Of a stretch of 64,000 bases of DNA, positions 25,778 to 37,115 are shown piece by piece. The position numbers and the translations under genes were made by a program. How positions within the stretch are numbered: position 1 is the stretch's first letter; each line of letters starts with the position of its first letter. The stretch comes from Circinella umbellata (Eukaryota; Mucoromycota; Mucoromycetes; Mucorales; Lichtheimiaceae). The notes under the pieces were generated by a model. It saw nothing but the letters and a program-made list of their open reading frames with translations. It was not told where the DNA came from and ran no database searches. The DNA is taken from assembly GCA_025093555.1 (NCBI GenBank), contig JAIWNF010000004.1, positions 806,001-870,000 of the forward strand, read 5' to 3'.

Positions 25778-28232
25778 ATGACGTTTAATACTGATATCAC
25801 GGCCCCAGACGGTTATAAAGTTAATTGTTAGTTTTAATCTATTACTTTTTACAAACCACAACAAAATACTTTATCCACTTTATTTTTGTTTGTTGCTTTA
25901 TCTTGACATTATCAGTCTATTAAATTCAGAACCATGAATATGATCACGACTTTTCCTCTTTTTCTTTTATTATTATTTAGTGAATACTGGATTATTTATC
26001 AATAACGAATTTGTTTCAGGGAAAAGTACAATTGAAACAATCAATCCAGCTACTGGGAAAGTGATCACTTCGGTTCAAGCTGGTAAGGACGGTACACAGT
26101 AAAAATTTAGCAACGAAAACAGTTTCTTTTACTGCTGTCACCATAATATCATATTTTGAAACAGACTGCTTTGCAAGTTCTTATTTTTCTAATCAGTTTC
26201 TAAATACTAGCTGAATCACAACAAGTGAATACAGCTGTTGAAGCTGCTTATAAAGCTTTTCATGGTGGATGGAAGACTTCAACTCCACGTAACCGCGCAA
26301 GACTTATGCATAAACTTGCAGATCTTGTGGAACGCGATGTAAATGATTTAGCACATTTGGAAACGTTAGATAATGGAAAGCCCCTTAGAAATGCTCAAAG
26401 AGATATAATTGATGTTTCAAATTATATGTAAGTAAAAAAAAAAAAAGTGGCCGTGGTTATTTGATTTTTATACATAGTAGAACCTACTATCCGTTTTTAT
26501 TTTATTTCGATTTTGATTTTGTAAGAAAAATAGATGAATAGTAAATAATTTTTTTTTTCATCTTTTCAGACGGTATTTTGCAGGTTTCTGTGATAAACTT
26601 CACGGAAAAGTTATTGATACGCAAGGAAAACTTTCATATACTGTTCATGAGCCTATTGGTGTTTGTGGTGCTATTATTCCATGGAATTTTCCTGTATGTT
26701 AAATCATATTCATAAAAATACTCAATTATGTACCCTAATTTGAATATTTTCTCTCTTTTTTTTTAAGATTGTAATGCTTATTTGGAAGGTCGCCCCTGCT
26801 ATTTGTACGGGAAATACTATCGTTGTCAAGACTTCTGAAATGACACCTTTATCTGCCTTGAAATTTGCTGCTTTGGTGAAAGAAGCTGGATTTGGTATAA
26901 TATTTTATTTTGATTCTTCATATAATTGTATAAATTCTATTGGCTACAGTAGAATGGGCTCGTATATAATGCTAATTAATCTACTAAAACAAAATGTCTG
27001 TATGATATATCATAATAGCGCCTGGTGTTATTAATATCATTACAGGATATGGTCATATTGCAGGAGATTCGTTGGCTCGTCATATGAAATGTGACAAAAT
27101 TGCATTTACTGGTAGTGTCAATGTGGGTCGTGCTATTATGAAAGCAGCTGCTGAAAGTAATTTAAAAAAAATTACACTTGAACTTGGTGGCAAATCACCC
27201 AATATTATTTTTGATGATGTTGAAAATTTAGATGAAGCAGTATTTTGGTCACGTTTTGGTATTTTTTATAATGCTGGACAAATGTGTTTTGCGGGAAGCC
27301 GTATCTATGTGGTATGTTGTAGCTTCTGCTGATAAGATATAACGTTCAAATAGTTGTAAAAGGAGGAGAAAAGGATAAAAATTATTATTATTTTTGCTTA
27401 TATTATTACATAGCGCAGCAAACTTTTTTTTTCTTTGTTATATGTACTTACTAACATAATAACTCCATGTATTTTTATACGATTTATAAATATACATAGC
27501 AAGAAGGGATTTATGATGAATTTGTAAAGAGATTTGAAAAACTAGTATTATCCGGTAAAGTGGGCTGTCCGTTTGATAAATCCACTTTCCAAGGTCCTCA
27601 AATCTCAGAAACCCATCTTAAGCGTATTATGAGCTATATTGATATTGGCAAAAAGGAAGGTGCTACATGTCATCTTGGTGGTAAACGAGTTAATAATAAT
27701 GGTGGATATTTTATGGAGCCTACAGTTTTCACAGGTATGAACTAACGAATATAGTGAATAATTATGATAAGTAGCGAAAGCGTGTATTGTATGTATTAAT
27801 GCTTTTTATAAAGACGTAAAACCAGATATGCGTATCATGAAAGAGGAAATTTTTGGGCCTGTCGTTGCTATTTGTAAATTTAAGGATACAAAGGATGTGA
27901 TTAAACAAGCTAATGATACGATTTTTGGTCTCGCTGCTTCCGTTTTTACATCAAATATTACGCGTGCAGTTACAGTATCAAACGCTCTTGAAGCAGGCTC
28001 AGTGTGTGAGTATCAAAATGTTAATGCTATTATTATTTCTATAATATAGTATTATTTACTAAATAATATACATATACCTATTTTAGGGGTTAATTGTACA
28101 AGTATTGTTACTGAAAACAGTCCATTTGGTGGATATAAGCAAAGTGGTATTGGGCGCGAGAACAGTGAATATGCACTCGCCAATTATACCCAAATTAAAG
28201 CCGTCAAAATCAACTTGAATAGCAAGCTTTAA
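25778..28232 (+). CDS. NAD(P)+-dependent aldehyde dehydrogenase
   Basis: Oxidises aldehydes such as acetaldehyde to the acid. Nine exons: 25778-25826, 25981-26082, 26211-26427, 26570-26693, 26768-26894, 27019-27311, 27500-27734, 27814-28005 and 28087-28232; 494 residues, the usual ALDH1/2-class size. Landmarks: [12 protein letters not shown] near the N-terminus, PWNFP oxyanion motif, FTGS of the cofactor fold, ELGGKSPN with general-base Glu261, NAGQMC with catalytic Cys296, EEIFGPV, and PFGGYKQSG near the C-terminus. The first exon ([15 protein letters not shown]) was placed by phase; its donor GTTAGT is not canonical and is the least certain junction. No mitochondrial presequence is evident, which suggests the cytosolic form. 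Confidence 0.92.
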
Positions 28233-29462
28233 GTTTATTTTACAAAGAAGCAATAATTATATATATATACAGTAATCCTACTTATAATAAAAAAAAGCCG
28301 CTTCAACAACTGAATAAGGTTTTATTTATCAATCGAATATCTTATCCTATATTCATAAAATACATGTATAGCTATCCAGAATGGATTTCAGTGTCAACTA
28401 AGATGGCCCCGAAGAAGATTATAGCTGTTTGATTTATGCCCGTCGCTTTCACTACCACTGTCCTTTTGCTTGTATCTACTAAAAGGTTCTGGAAAAGTGA
28501 CACTGTAGTAATAATTCACTACTATAAAAAAAATTACAAAAATTAAATAGATATCGACCACGTAGAAGTAGCTTATCTAACCTGCTTTATCTTGTGATCA
28601 CAACTACAAAGTAAACACATCAATCAATGAACAATCAAAAACGCACAGACCTTACCGGCTTACAAAGCATTTTAAATTTTAGCTGTTCATGTAATAATGT
28701 TTGAAGTAAGTACCGAGTCCATTGTTGTAATCAATACCTGTTTGGAACCTAACCATAATTTTGAGGTTTTAAATTAGTACGTACTGATAGTTACTGATTA
28801 GTCACTGTAAATTTTATACAGACAGTAGCTTGTATCATGTAGCTAACAGAAGCAGATTTTTTCTTTTGGCAAGTTGCAATTAGCCTTGCCAAAGCTTTTA
28901 GTCCTATTATTAAGACTATGAGCAAAGAGTATTCTTTATACGCGATTGACTTTATGAACCAATTCCTTACTTCACTATACTGCGAATAAGTAACGATTCC
29001 TATTGGGGATTGATTATCAAAATTGTTTTGCCATATAATATATAAATGCATTGTTACTATAGCAATACTAAGTTTATTTTGTGAATATATACATGTACCC
29101 ATCTAGCGTTCCATATCACACTTTTTCAAATTTCTGTCTGAAGTAAAGAAAATAGTGTCAAGTAGTAGTAGTAGTATTATTATTATTCTTTTTTTTTATA
29201 CTTTATTTAAAATCATAGGAGACAAAGAAAGAAAGAGGGAGAGGATGGATGTAATATAAATTGATGTTGATAAACATGAAAGGGAATGTACATTTTTTTT
29301 GAGTTAAAAGAAGAACAAGACAAGAGGCACATTGTTGTTACATTAATGAATATTTTTTGTCCATATGGATAAAATAACAGCTCTCTAATTTTTTTTTCTC
29401 ATTGCCTTTATTTGACCCAATGAATGCTTTTTGAAATTTAATTATTATAATCATCATTCTTT
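28233..29462. other. Convergent region between aldehyde dehydrogenase and SEC61 beta
   Basis: 1.2 kb without a convincing gene. A 103-codon minus-strand open stretch (28791-29102) has a composition like random AT-rich DNA. AGT/ATT trinucleotide runs at about 29160-29186 are present. Confidence 0.5.
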
Positions 29463-30163
29463 TTAAGCTCGCAAGAACTTGCCCACAATATGCAAACCGA
29501 ACACCGAGGCAATAAAAGTCAACGATAAAACAAGAACAACTACAGGATCACTAATATATCAAACCCACGAATATAAATTTAGTTCATCTATTACAATTGT
29601 TCTTATTTCTTTTTTTTCCTGATTTCCTAAGAGACTTACACTCGAAGACCAGGCGAATCATCTGAATAGATACGCATCATATTTGAAGTGCTACCACCTG
29701 GCATAGGTCCTCGTGCAGCATTGTTATTCGATCGTCCGGTAACGCGTCTCCTATAAAAGTTTTAATGAATTGAGTATACTCATTTTTCTCTTTTCTTTTT
29801 TGCTTAAGCGATCTCCATCCTTTTTAATCTTGGAGTTTCCTTATAATCCCGTCCTTTTCATTCACAAAGCTTCAATTGGTTTCATTTTTTTAACTTCTGT
29901 AACACTTCCCGCTCTTTCTTTTTACAATAAAGAGAAAGAAAAAAAGAATCGAAAAGACTTTATTTACCGAACTGTACCCTTGGGTGTCGATGAAGATGAA
30001 GAATCAGCCTAAATAATAGAAGATCAAACAAAGAGCAAAGTTAATTAATAAATAATCTCTATATTAATACATACATATATATATATATACTATATGTAAA
30101 TGATAAGAAAACACATATTTTTATTATATATCAAAACGCAACATTATTCTATTAATTTACCAT
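29463..30163 (-). CDS. SBH1: Protein translocon subunit Sec61-beta (Sbh1)
   Basis: Small tail-anchored subunit of the Sec61 translocon in the ER membrane. Four exons on the minus strand: 30163-30161, 30008-29968, 29750-29640 and 29550-29463; 80 residues. After the start come Ser-rich SSSSSTPKGTVRRR, a Gly/Arg linker, the conserved juxtamembrane segment GGSTSNMMRIYSDDSPGLRV, and a single hydrophobic anchor (PVVVLVLSLTFIASVFGLHI) followed by VGKFLRA. These are the hallmark features of Sec61-beta. Exon 1 contributes only the ATG, and the next codon (Ala) opens exon 2 after TAG; no other in-frame ATG exists upstream of the conserved part. Each exon is too short to show as a long ORF. Confidence 0.92.
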
Positions 30164-33100
30164 TGTATCAAATATATATCAAGTTCAAAGAGGGAAAGAA
30201 AAAGAAAAGTGTGTCGAATTCGCGTGTTTCTTTATGAATTTACACCCCCGAACCAGAGGTGGTAAGTTTTGATTGGCTTACATGTTTGATTGCCATATAC
30301 GAATTAACTCAACTGTTATTTATGCATTCTTCGCCTCATCTAATAATCTCTTATTAGCTTATTATACATTGAAGATAATAATTAGAAAGTTTTAACTATT
30401 AAAAAAGTATCTAGAAATTGATATAATATTATAGGTGCTAATTTGATAAGCCTTGATAACCCTAAAGTTTAGTAAGATTATTTTTCTATGTTCGTTTTTA
30501 ATCAAAATTCTTGATTAGCTTATCAACGAGAATACGTTTCTAGGCTGTCAGTCATTTGAAACTAATGGCATAAAATACATATAATTAATAACCATATGGA
30601 CATACGTAATGTAAAAACAATCTATTTAGAAATATTAAATAAGAACTGCCACTAACTTGAAATCTTGATAGTACGTGTTAATACGAATTTTGTGATGCGA
30701 TAACCAAAAATAATAAGCATATCAAACCCCAGTAATATCACTTGATGTATGAATTGCACCATAATCATTTTATCTATTAATGTAAGCACGGTAAAAGATA
30801 ATTACGTATTGTTATTTACGGGTCAAAATTATAATGCTTGGTATTTGTTACTACAATATGCTTATTCTTTGTTTATCACTTTCAATGTCTTTTACCGCGT
30901 TTTCTTCTTCACATTCTTCGAGAAATACCAATGTGTTTTCTTTACCTTCCCATTGATTTTTTTACCCATCATGTTCCAACCATCCACTACTTTTTTCTCA
31001 ACTAGTTCACCTTTTTTTGTAATGCGTGAGAGGTTGGCTATTACATATCTTCTCTTTATGTATATTTACAACAAGTATCTTCCTTTCATTCGTACATCTG
31101 TACGGCAAGGAAGTAGACACATGTCAATATGCGTTGGGTACGCTAGTATTTCACTTTAATAAACAAAACCATTCAACCTAAAATATCAACTATCCTGGAG
31201 GAATGTCGTTCTTTCTTCTATTCTCTCCATTTTTCTAAGCTTCAGGTCTGCTTATGTCCTTTTTATTTCTATTCTTTTTTCACATAACATTTTTGTGATC
31301 ATCTTTTTTTTTCCTTATACTTACATATGTTAAAATGCACGATAATTCTATAATTGGTATTAATAGTATAAGTATACAAAACTACTTGTACTGAATCTGA
31401 AGAATGATAATAAGTGTTATACGTAAGGTACGTTGAATATAATAGTTTCACAGCTGATACATTGTACACTGACTATTTAATAGTACAGTAATCTGTCACC
31501 TATAAATCGTGTATGAGATCGAGATACCATTGATATACTAATCCAATATTTTTAAAAAGAATGCTATATGCTACTTGTACGTACTGTAGTTTCCATGGAT
31601 ATATGGTTGCGTTGACAAAATATCTGGTTTAAGTATATAAACTATAGTAGTACAGTAATACAATGCTCGCTTTTAGCATTAATTGTATTTTGTTATAAAT
31701 ATTAATGAATGCCAGTATGATTTGTATTATATAAATGGGCATGATATTTCGAGGTGATAATATCAATTCACTGTGGTTAAAGGAGTACGGTAAAAAAAAA
31801 AAAAAGGAAAAACGTTTTGAGCGTGAACTACTGGAGATTTGTCGAAAACAAATAAACAAAATAAAATCGACGGAAGCTACGTATTCAGTTAATGTTTCAA
31901 GTTAGGCTAGTTACGTAATATTACTTACGCAGAGTCATCCAAATGCGCCCAGGCAACTATTAAGCTATTATTAAACTTTACTTTATAGTTTAGTCTATCT
32001 GTAATCCTTTATTATGGCTCTTTTACTGCTTTTATATAAATGAAACCTGGAACCACGTATATATAGACTGTGTAAAAGGCTGTCACTTTTTTTCTATGGA
32101 AGATTTTTTTTTTCAAAACCAACACTTTTATCTACATAATCCATCCATTAAAGTACAAATTTGCTTCCATTTTTTTGACATTACTAGAAAATCAGCAACG
32201 TTATGGTGTACTGAAGTGAAAACATCGATATTATAGGTAAAAAAAAAAGTTGGCATGGTCCCTATGTTGGATACGTAGAAACGCCAACTTGTATGAATTT
32301 TATAGGTAGAACAGAGTAATTCTTCTTAATCATTAGCCTTTTTTCGTAGATGGGATTGTATTATTTTATATTAGGGCAAACCGATCTTTCATTATCAGTT
32401 AGGTGCGAGCGCTACGGTATTGAGTTTGTGTGACATAATATTGTAATTTTTTTTTCGAGGACTTTTTTTTTTATGAAAAATGAAAAACAAAATATCTGAA
32501 AAAAACGGAAAGTTATTAAAATTGGTGAATTCAATAAATTCTGATAGCATACGTATATATTGTCAGTATCTGTTTAGTGGCTTAATGTACTATAACGGTA
32601 TTAAGGCTTTGCTACTTGCTGGAATTAAACCTATTCGTCAATGCCTCGATGATAAGAAAAAGAAAGTAAAAAGGTTCGTGATCCTAATTGAGTAGTAAAC
32701 GCAACTAGTAAGAGGCAGTAAACCTCATCTGTGCTATTACCTTTGCCACAGATTGGATGAAGCTAATAAATATAATTTAAAGTGACTGTTGGACATGAAT
32801 AACCTTTGTATGTCTCACAATTGTTCTAACTGGCTTATTATATTATTAACTCTGTGCGTATCATCAGGATCGATCATATTAGAAATATAATTATGTAATC
32901 TTCATCATCATCATAGACTTATTTTGTAGTGATGTGTTTAAGATATTCATAGGTGAATAAATGCTCAATGTGATCCTATAAATGCGTTTTATGAAACATG
33001 AAACACATTTATATTGTCGTACATTGATTGGGGTTATTGAAATTCCCCAACGCTTCGCCCGAAAATAGTAGCAGTCTTTGTCTATTTGGAGGCAGTCCAT

Positions 33101-35208
33101 AATTTTTGCGTTTTGAAGATCGTCTAAACTAAAGCATTGGGGAATTGTAGAACGGAACATCTTCTCTGGATAATGTATAGACGATTAAATTAAAATTCAT
33201 GGGGAGTGCGAGAGAAACAAAAAAAGTGTAGATACGTACTTAACGAAAACTGATTAAAAGCATCAGGGGCACAGAAGTATTGTAATATTATGTATAGATA
33301 AAAAGTGTTAATTACTGTATACACATCTATATTATTTTCACTTCTTAAATCCCACCTTGTTTGTTGTCCAGCTATTATGTATAATCATGTTATTATTACT
33401 TTAATAGTTAGAGACAATTAATAGATTATACATACTTGATACCAATGTTATTGCTAATTCATATTATCAATTTTTAGTGGAAAAGGTTTTTCTTGATATG
33501 CTCCTCAATGATATGCAACTTCTTCAGGGTAATGTTATGTTCTCCTGTCGAAAGACGTTTTATAATAGGTATTGTATTCAAGAACATTTTAAATTTATGC
33601 TGATTATATCATAAGTAAAAATGGCTCCATAATATTGTGTTCGTGGAACTTTAAATTGATAGATTCTGATAGAAAGTTTGGCAATACACGAGTGTCAAGC
33701 AGGTTTATGTTCTACTATTGAAAACGATAGTATGTGCACCTGAGGCTAATATATATATATACATATTATATATATGGAGCGACATTTTAACAACGACATA
33801 ATGAGTTAAAATGCCTTTGACTTTCATAAAAAGTTTGATTCATTTTTTATAATGAATATTTTAAGTAAAATATATTATGTTTGCTGCTTTGATTTTGAGA
33901 TTTTCTGTTCTGTAAGATTTATACGTAATCCCGCAATCAGGCGCAGAAACACCTTCTACATATCATATATTAGATGTGCTATTAAAATTCATAATTATTA
34001 TTCTGGTATACAGTAACTTATCAACACATAAGCTGAAATTATTGCATAAAACTCGGTTTTTAAATCCTGTCGTTCTTGTGGCGCATTCAAACATATGATT
34101 CTTTCATCTATTCAATCATAGCCACAAGCCCTCCTGTATCTACTTATTAACGCATTGGTCATCAAGAGTAGAAACTACTGATCTCCTCTTTTACATGGAA
34201 TTGGACTTATACGTTTTAGGAAATATAAATAGCTTAGCCTCAAGTTACAACCCACCAGTGAAGCTCGGTGTACGAATGTGGGTGGGACACTGACCAGCAA
34301 GACGAGGAAGCCCAACAATTTTAACCATTTTTGGTTAATTTATTTCTGACTCTTTTTTCTTTATCAATAATCTCGCGCGGTCAGAAAAACCGCAAATTCT
34401 GGAACAATTCGCCGATCTCTTTGAAATTATTAATCACACCAGTAATTGCAATTATCTTCATTTATTTATAATTATAAATATAATAAATAAACTAATTAAA
34501 TTGTAGACATATTCTTTAAAAGAGATAAAGTTATCTAAACATTGTTTCACGGCCGCTCAACTAGTGCTTTTATCGCCGATTGTACAATATGTTTCACACA
34601 CAAAGTATAATAAACCTGGGAAATTTTGAGCTTCTTCATGTGGAAATAATGCATAATAATGTATTTATTATACCAATACTATATATATAGTGCGACCTTG
34701 GATTGAAATTATAATCTTTCTTGTAATGTATACATGCACTAAAATAAAATTAGTTAGAGCAACCTGTACTTCAACTATCTAACTATATTTTATCAGGAAC
34801 CACGATGAACCATGGCACATCAAGATAAATGTAAGGAAACATGGTAAAAATAATACCACAAGATAGTAAAGACCCAAAGTTCGCCCCAGTACGTAGCAAT
34901 TGCATAATAAAGTACAAGTGTCACATTCTTTCAATATATTTTATTACTTACGTATTAGTTATACTCTCTATAAAATAACGTGTAGAAGAGCAATCAGCAA
35001 AGAATAGTATTATGTATACACATATGTATTATAATAGCTTCACCTGATATATATTTACTAGTGTACTTGCTCAATTTATACTGTGTATAACCTTCTTGTC
35101 CGCGCACTCCAAATCAAACCCAACAACAACAAAAAGATATAAAAGACCCTGAATATTTTACTTGTACAGTTAATTCAACTTTCTACTATTATTATTTTAT
35201 AAAAAAAA
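30164..35208. other. 5 kb gene desert between SEC61 beta and the GH25 gene
   Basis: Very AT-rich, with no supportable gene. Scattered open stretches (for example 30749-31159 +, 32480-32695 +, 32891-33160 -) lack recognisable motifs. Two somewhat GC-richer patches occur near 34250-34320 and 34370-34430. TACGTA palindromes are frequent (30605, 30803, 31577, 31876, 31910, 32268, 32551, 33231, 33923, 34888, 34950 approximately). It may hold old repeat remnants that I cannot identify. Confidence 0.5.
35138..35145 (+). promoter_or_regulatory. TATA box of the GH25 lysozyme gene
   Basis: TATAAAAG occurs 71 bases before the ATG, preceded by a CAA-rich stretch. Position and sequence fit a core promoter TATA box; it stands out from plain TA repeats because of the AAAG ending and GC flanks. 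Confidence 0.5.
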
Positions 35209-36345
35209 ATGAAGCCTTCCTCTCCTTTTACAATTCTTGCATCAGTTGCTACTGTCCTTTCCTTCTTCTCTAATATTGGTGTTGAAGCTGCCACTGGTGT
35301 TGATGCTTCTAGTTTGATAACGACAGAACAATGGGCTTGCGCAAAGGAAACCGGCTATGAAAATGCCATCATTCGTGGTTACATTGAAGCCTGGGGTCAA
35401 AATCCCGTAAGTATGATTATCTAAGTGAGAAACTACGTTATATACTGTTATTATGTAATGGAAAGTCAAAATATTATTCATATTAAGAAATTCTTGTTTA
35501 ATTTGTTTGAAAAAACAATAGGGAGGTGCCGTTGATAAGAATGTCGTTGAAAACTACAAAAATGCCATCGCTGGTGGTTATACATCCGTCGATCTTTATA
35601 TTTTCCCCTGTACCGGTCGTGATACTTGCAAGTCTCCTGCTGATCAAGTTCAAGATGTTATTAATTTAATCGACGAAAACACTATGGATATCGGTACTTT
35701 GTGGTTGGATGTCGAAGTTGACCCTGAAGCTGATAACTTCCCCTCTGCTGAAGGTGCTCGCACGGGTAATGAATGTTTTTCTATCGCTTTTTCTATCGAT
35801 AATGTCCATTGATATTTGATTATAAATGATTTGTACACTGTCGTGCATTGCTGTGATCACAATATTTATTAATATGTTTATCTTTTATGGTCTGTCATTT
35901 TTTTTTGTTGATAGCTCTTCAAGAATTCAAAAAGGCTTTGGATAACTCTGGAGAAAAATGGGGTGTTTATGCCAGCAAGGTTCAATGGACCTCTATTACT
36001 GGTTCTGTCGATTGGGAACTTGACTCTTCAGTTCCGCTTTGGTATCCTGTAAGATCCTTTTTCTCATTTGTAACATATAATGTATCTTTAAGTTTAAACA
36101 CCAACTCATGACCTTTATATATATGTAGCATTATGATGATGTAATGTCCTTTGACGATTTCGAGTCATTCGGCGGTTGGACAACCCCTACCATCAAGGTA
36201 AAATATTATCAAAATGGCTTATTAATAATAACAACGTGATGCAATGCAACTTAATAATTCAAATTCTTTTATTATTATATAATAGCAATATGCAGGTACT
36301 TCGAATTTCTGCGATGCTGGTTGGGATAAAAATTTCTATGCTTAA
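35209..36345 (+). CDS. Secreted glycoside hydrolase family 25 lysozyme
   Basis: Muramidase-type enzyme that would cleave bacterial peptidoglycan. Five exons: 35209-35406, 35522-35765, 35915-36048, 36129-36197 and 36286-36345; 234 residues. Signal peptide about 1-27 (hydrophobic SPFTILASVATVLSFF, cleavage after VEA). The mature part starts GVDAS, the first catalytic-site strand of GH25. Next come AIIRGYIEAWGQ, the VDLYIFPC strand, and TLWLDVEVD with Asp129 and the catalytic Glu131 pattern, ending with WTTPTIKQYAGTSNFC. The arrangement resembles the nematode and amoeba GH25 lysozymes. The cysteines fit a secreted, disulfide-bonded protein. It stands alone, flanked by a 5 kb desert. Confidence 0.88.
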
Positions 36346-37115
36346 ATCAATAGTAATAATAGTAATAATTCCTCTGTGCTATTACTGTACCCGACTACAA
36401 TACTTTTACTATTATTGTCAAAACTATTGCTCTTCTAATAAATTTTATTTACCTTCTGTCTATACCAAAACTACTATTCAAACATGTTTAAATATATATG
36501 ATACTGTATAATTTTGCGTCAGCAACTTACAATTTAAAATCATTCATAGTAAGCGCAATTATGTAATATGTACTGTAGTAGAGTGATATTACCCACAAAA
36601 TTGAGATATTATTAATTGTCACGCAATATTATTAGCCATTATATTTAAAGCAAAAATAAAAAAAAATATCATCATAAATTGTTGTGCGATAACAAAAAAA
36701 GAAAAAGAAAAAGAAAAATTCGTTTCTAATTTCGTTTAACCAGTAACGAGTTTTAAAAAAATCATGTTTACATTTGCTGTGTAGTATTGTTGATGTTTAC
36801 AAAGAATGGATGAGGATGAAGATAATAAAAGGAATGTGGTTTAAATATTAGTAAATAGGCAATAGGAAGAAGGGAATATATAATAAGTATAATGAAAAGA
36901 ATACATAATGGGTAAATAGATTAAGAAAAGAAAGGAAGAGGATCTGCTGTACTAACAATTCAAACATAAGTTATTTAAAAATACAAAAAAAAAAAAAAAA
37001 AAAAAAAAAGGATCCAGTAACAATAACTTGTTGAAAGGGGACTTTCTTCAGAATAGGTTACAGTACTAAACTTGTAATAGGGATATATAATGAAAAAAAA
37101 GCTTCTTGTATACAT
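36346..37115. other. Convergent region between GH25 and hexokinase genes
   Basis: 770 bases holding the two 3' ends. It contains a 25-base poly-A run at 36985-37009 and purine-rich sequence around 36690-36715 and 36840-36945. No gene seen. Confidence 0.55.
36985..37009. repeat. Poly-A run (25 A)
   Basis: Uninterrupted A25 followed directly by GGATCC. Simple homopolymer. Confidence 0.85.

Noticed and set aside
28791..29102. 103-codon minus-strand ORF downstream of the aldehyde dehydrogenase
   Set aside because: No motif, no start context, AT-random composition.
30749..31159. 136-codon plus-strand ORF in the desert
   Set aside because: Composition is Phe/Tyr/Ile/Leu-heavy as expected from T-rich DNA, with no motif and no joinable exons.
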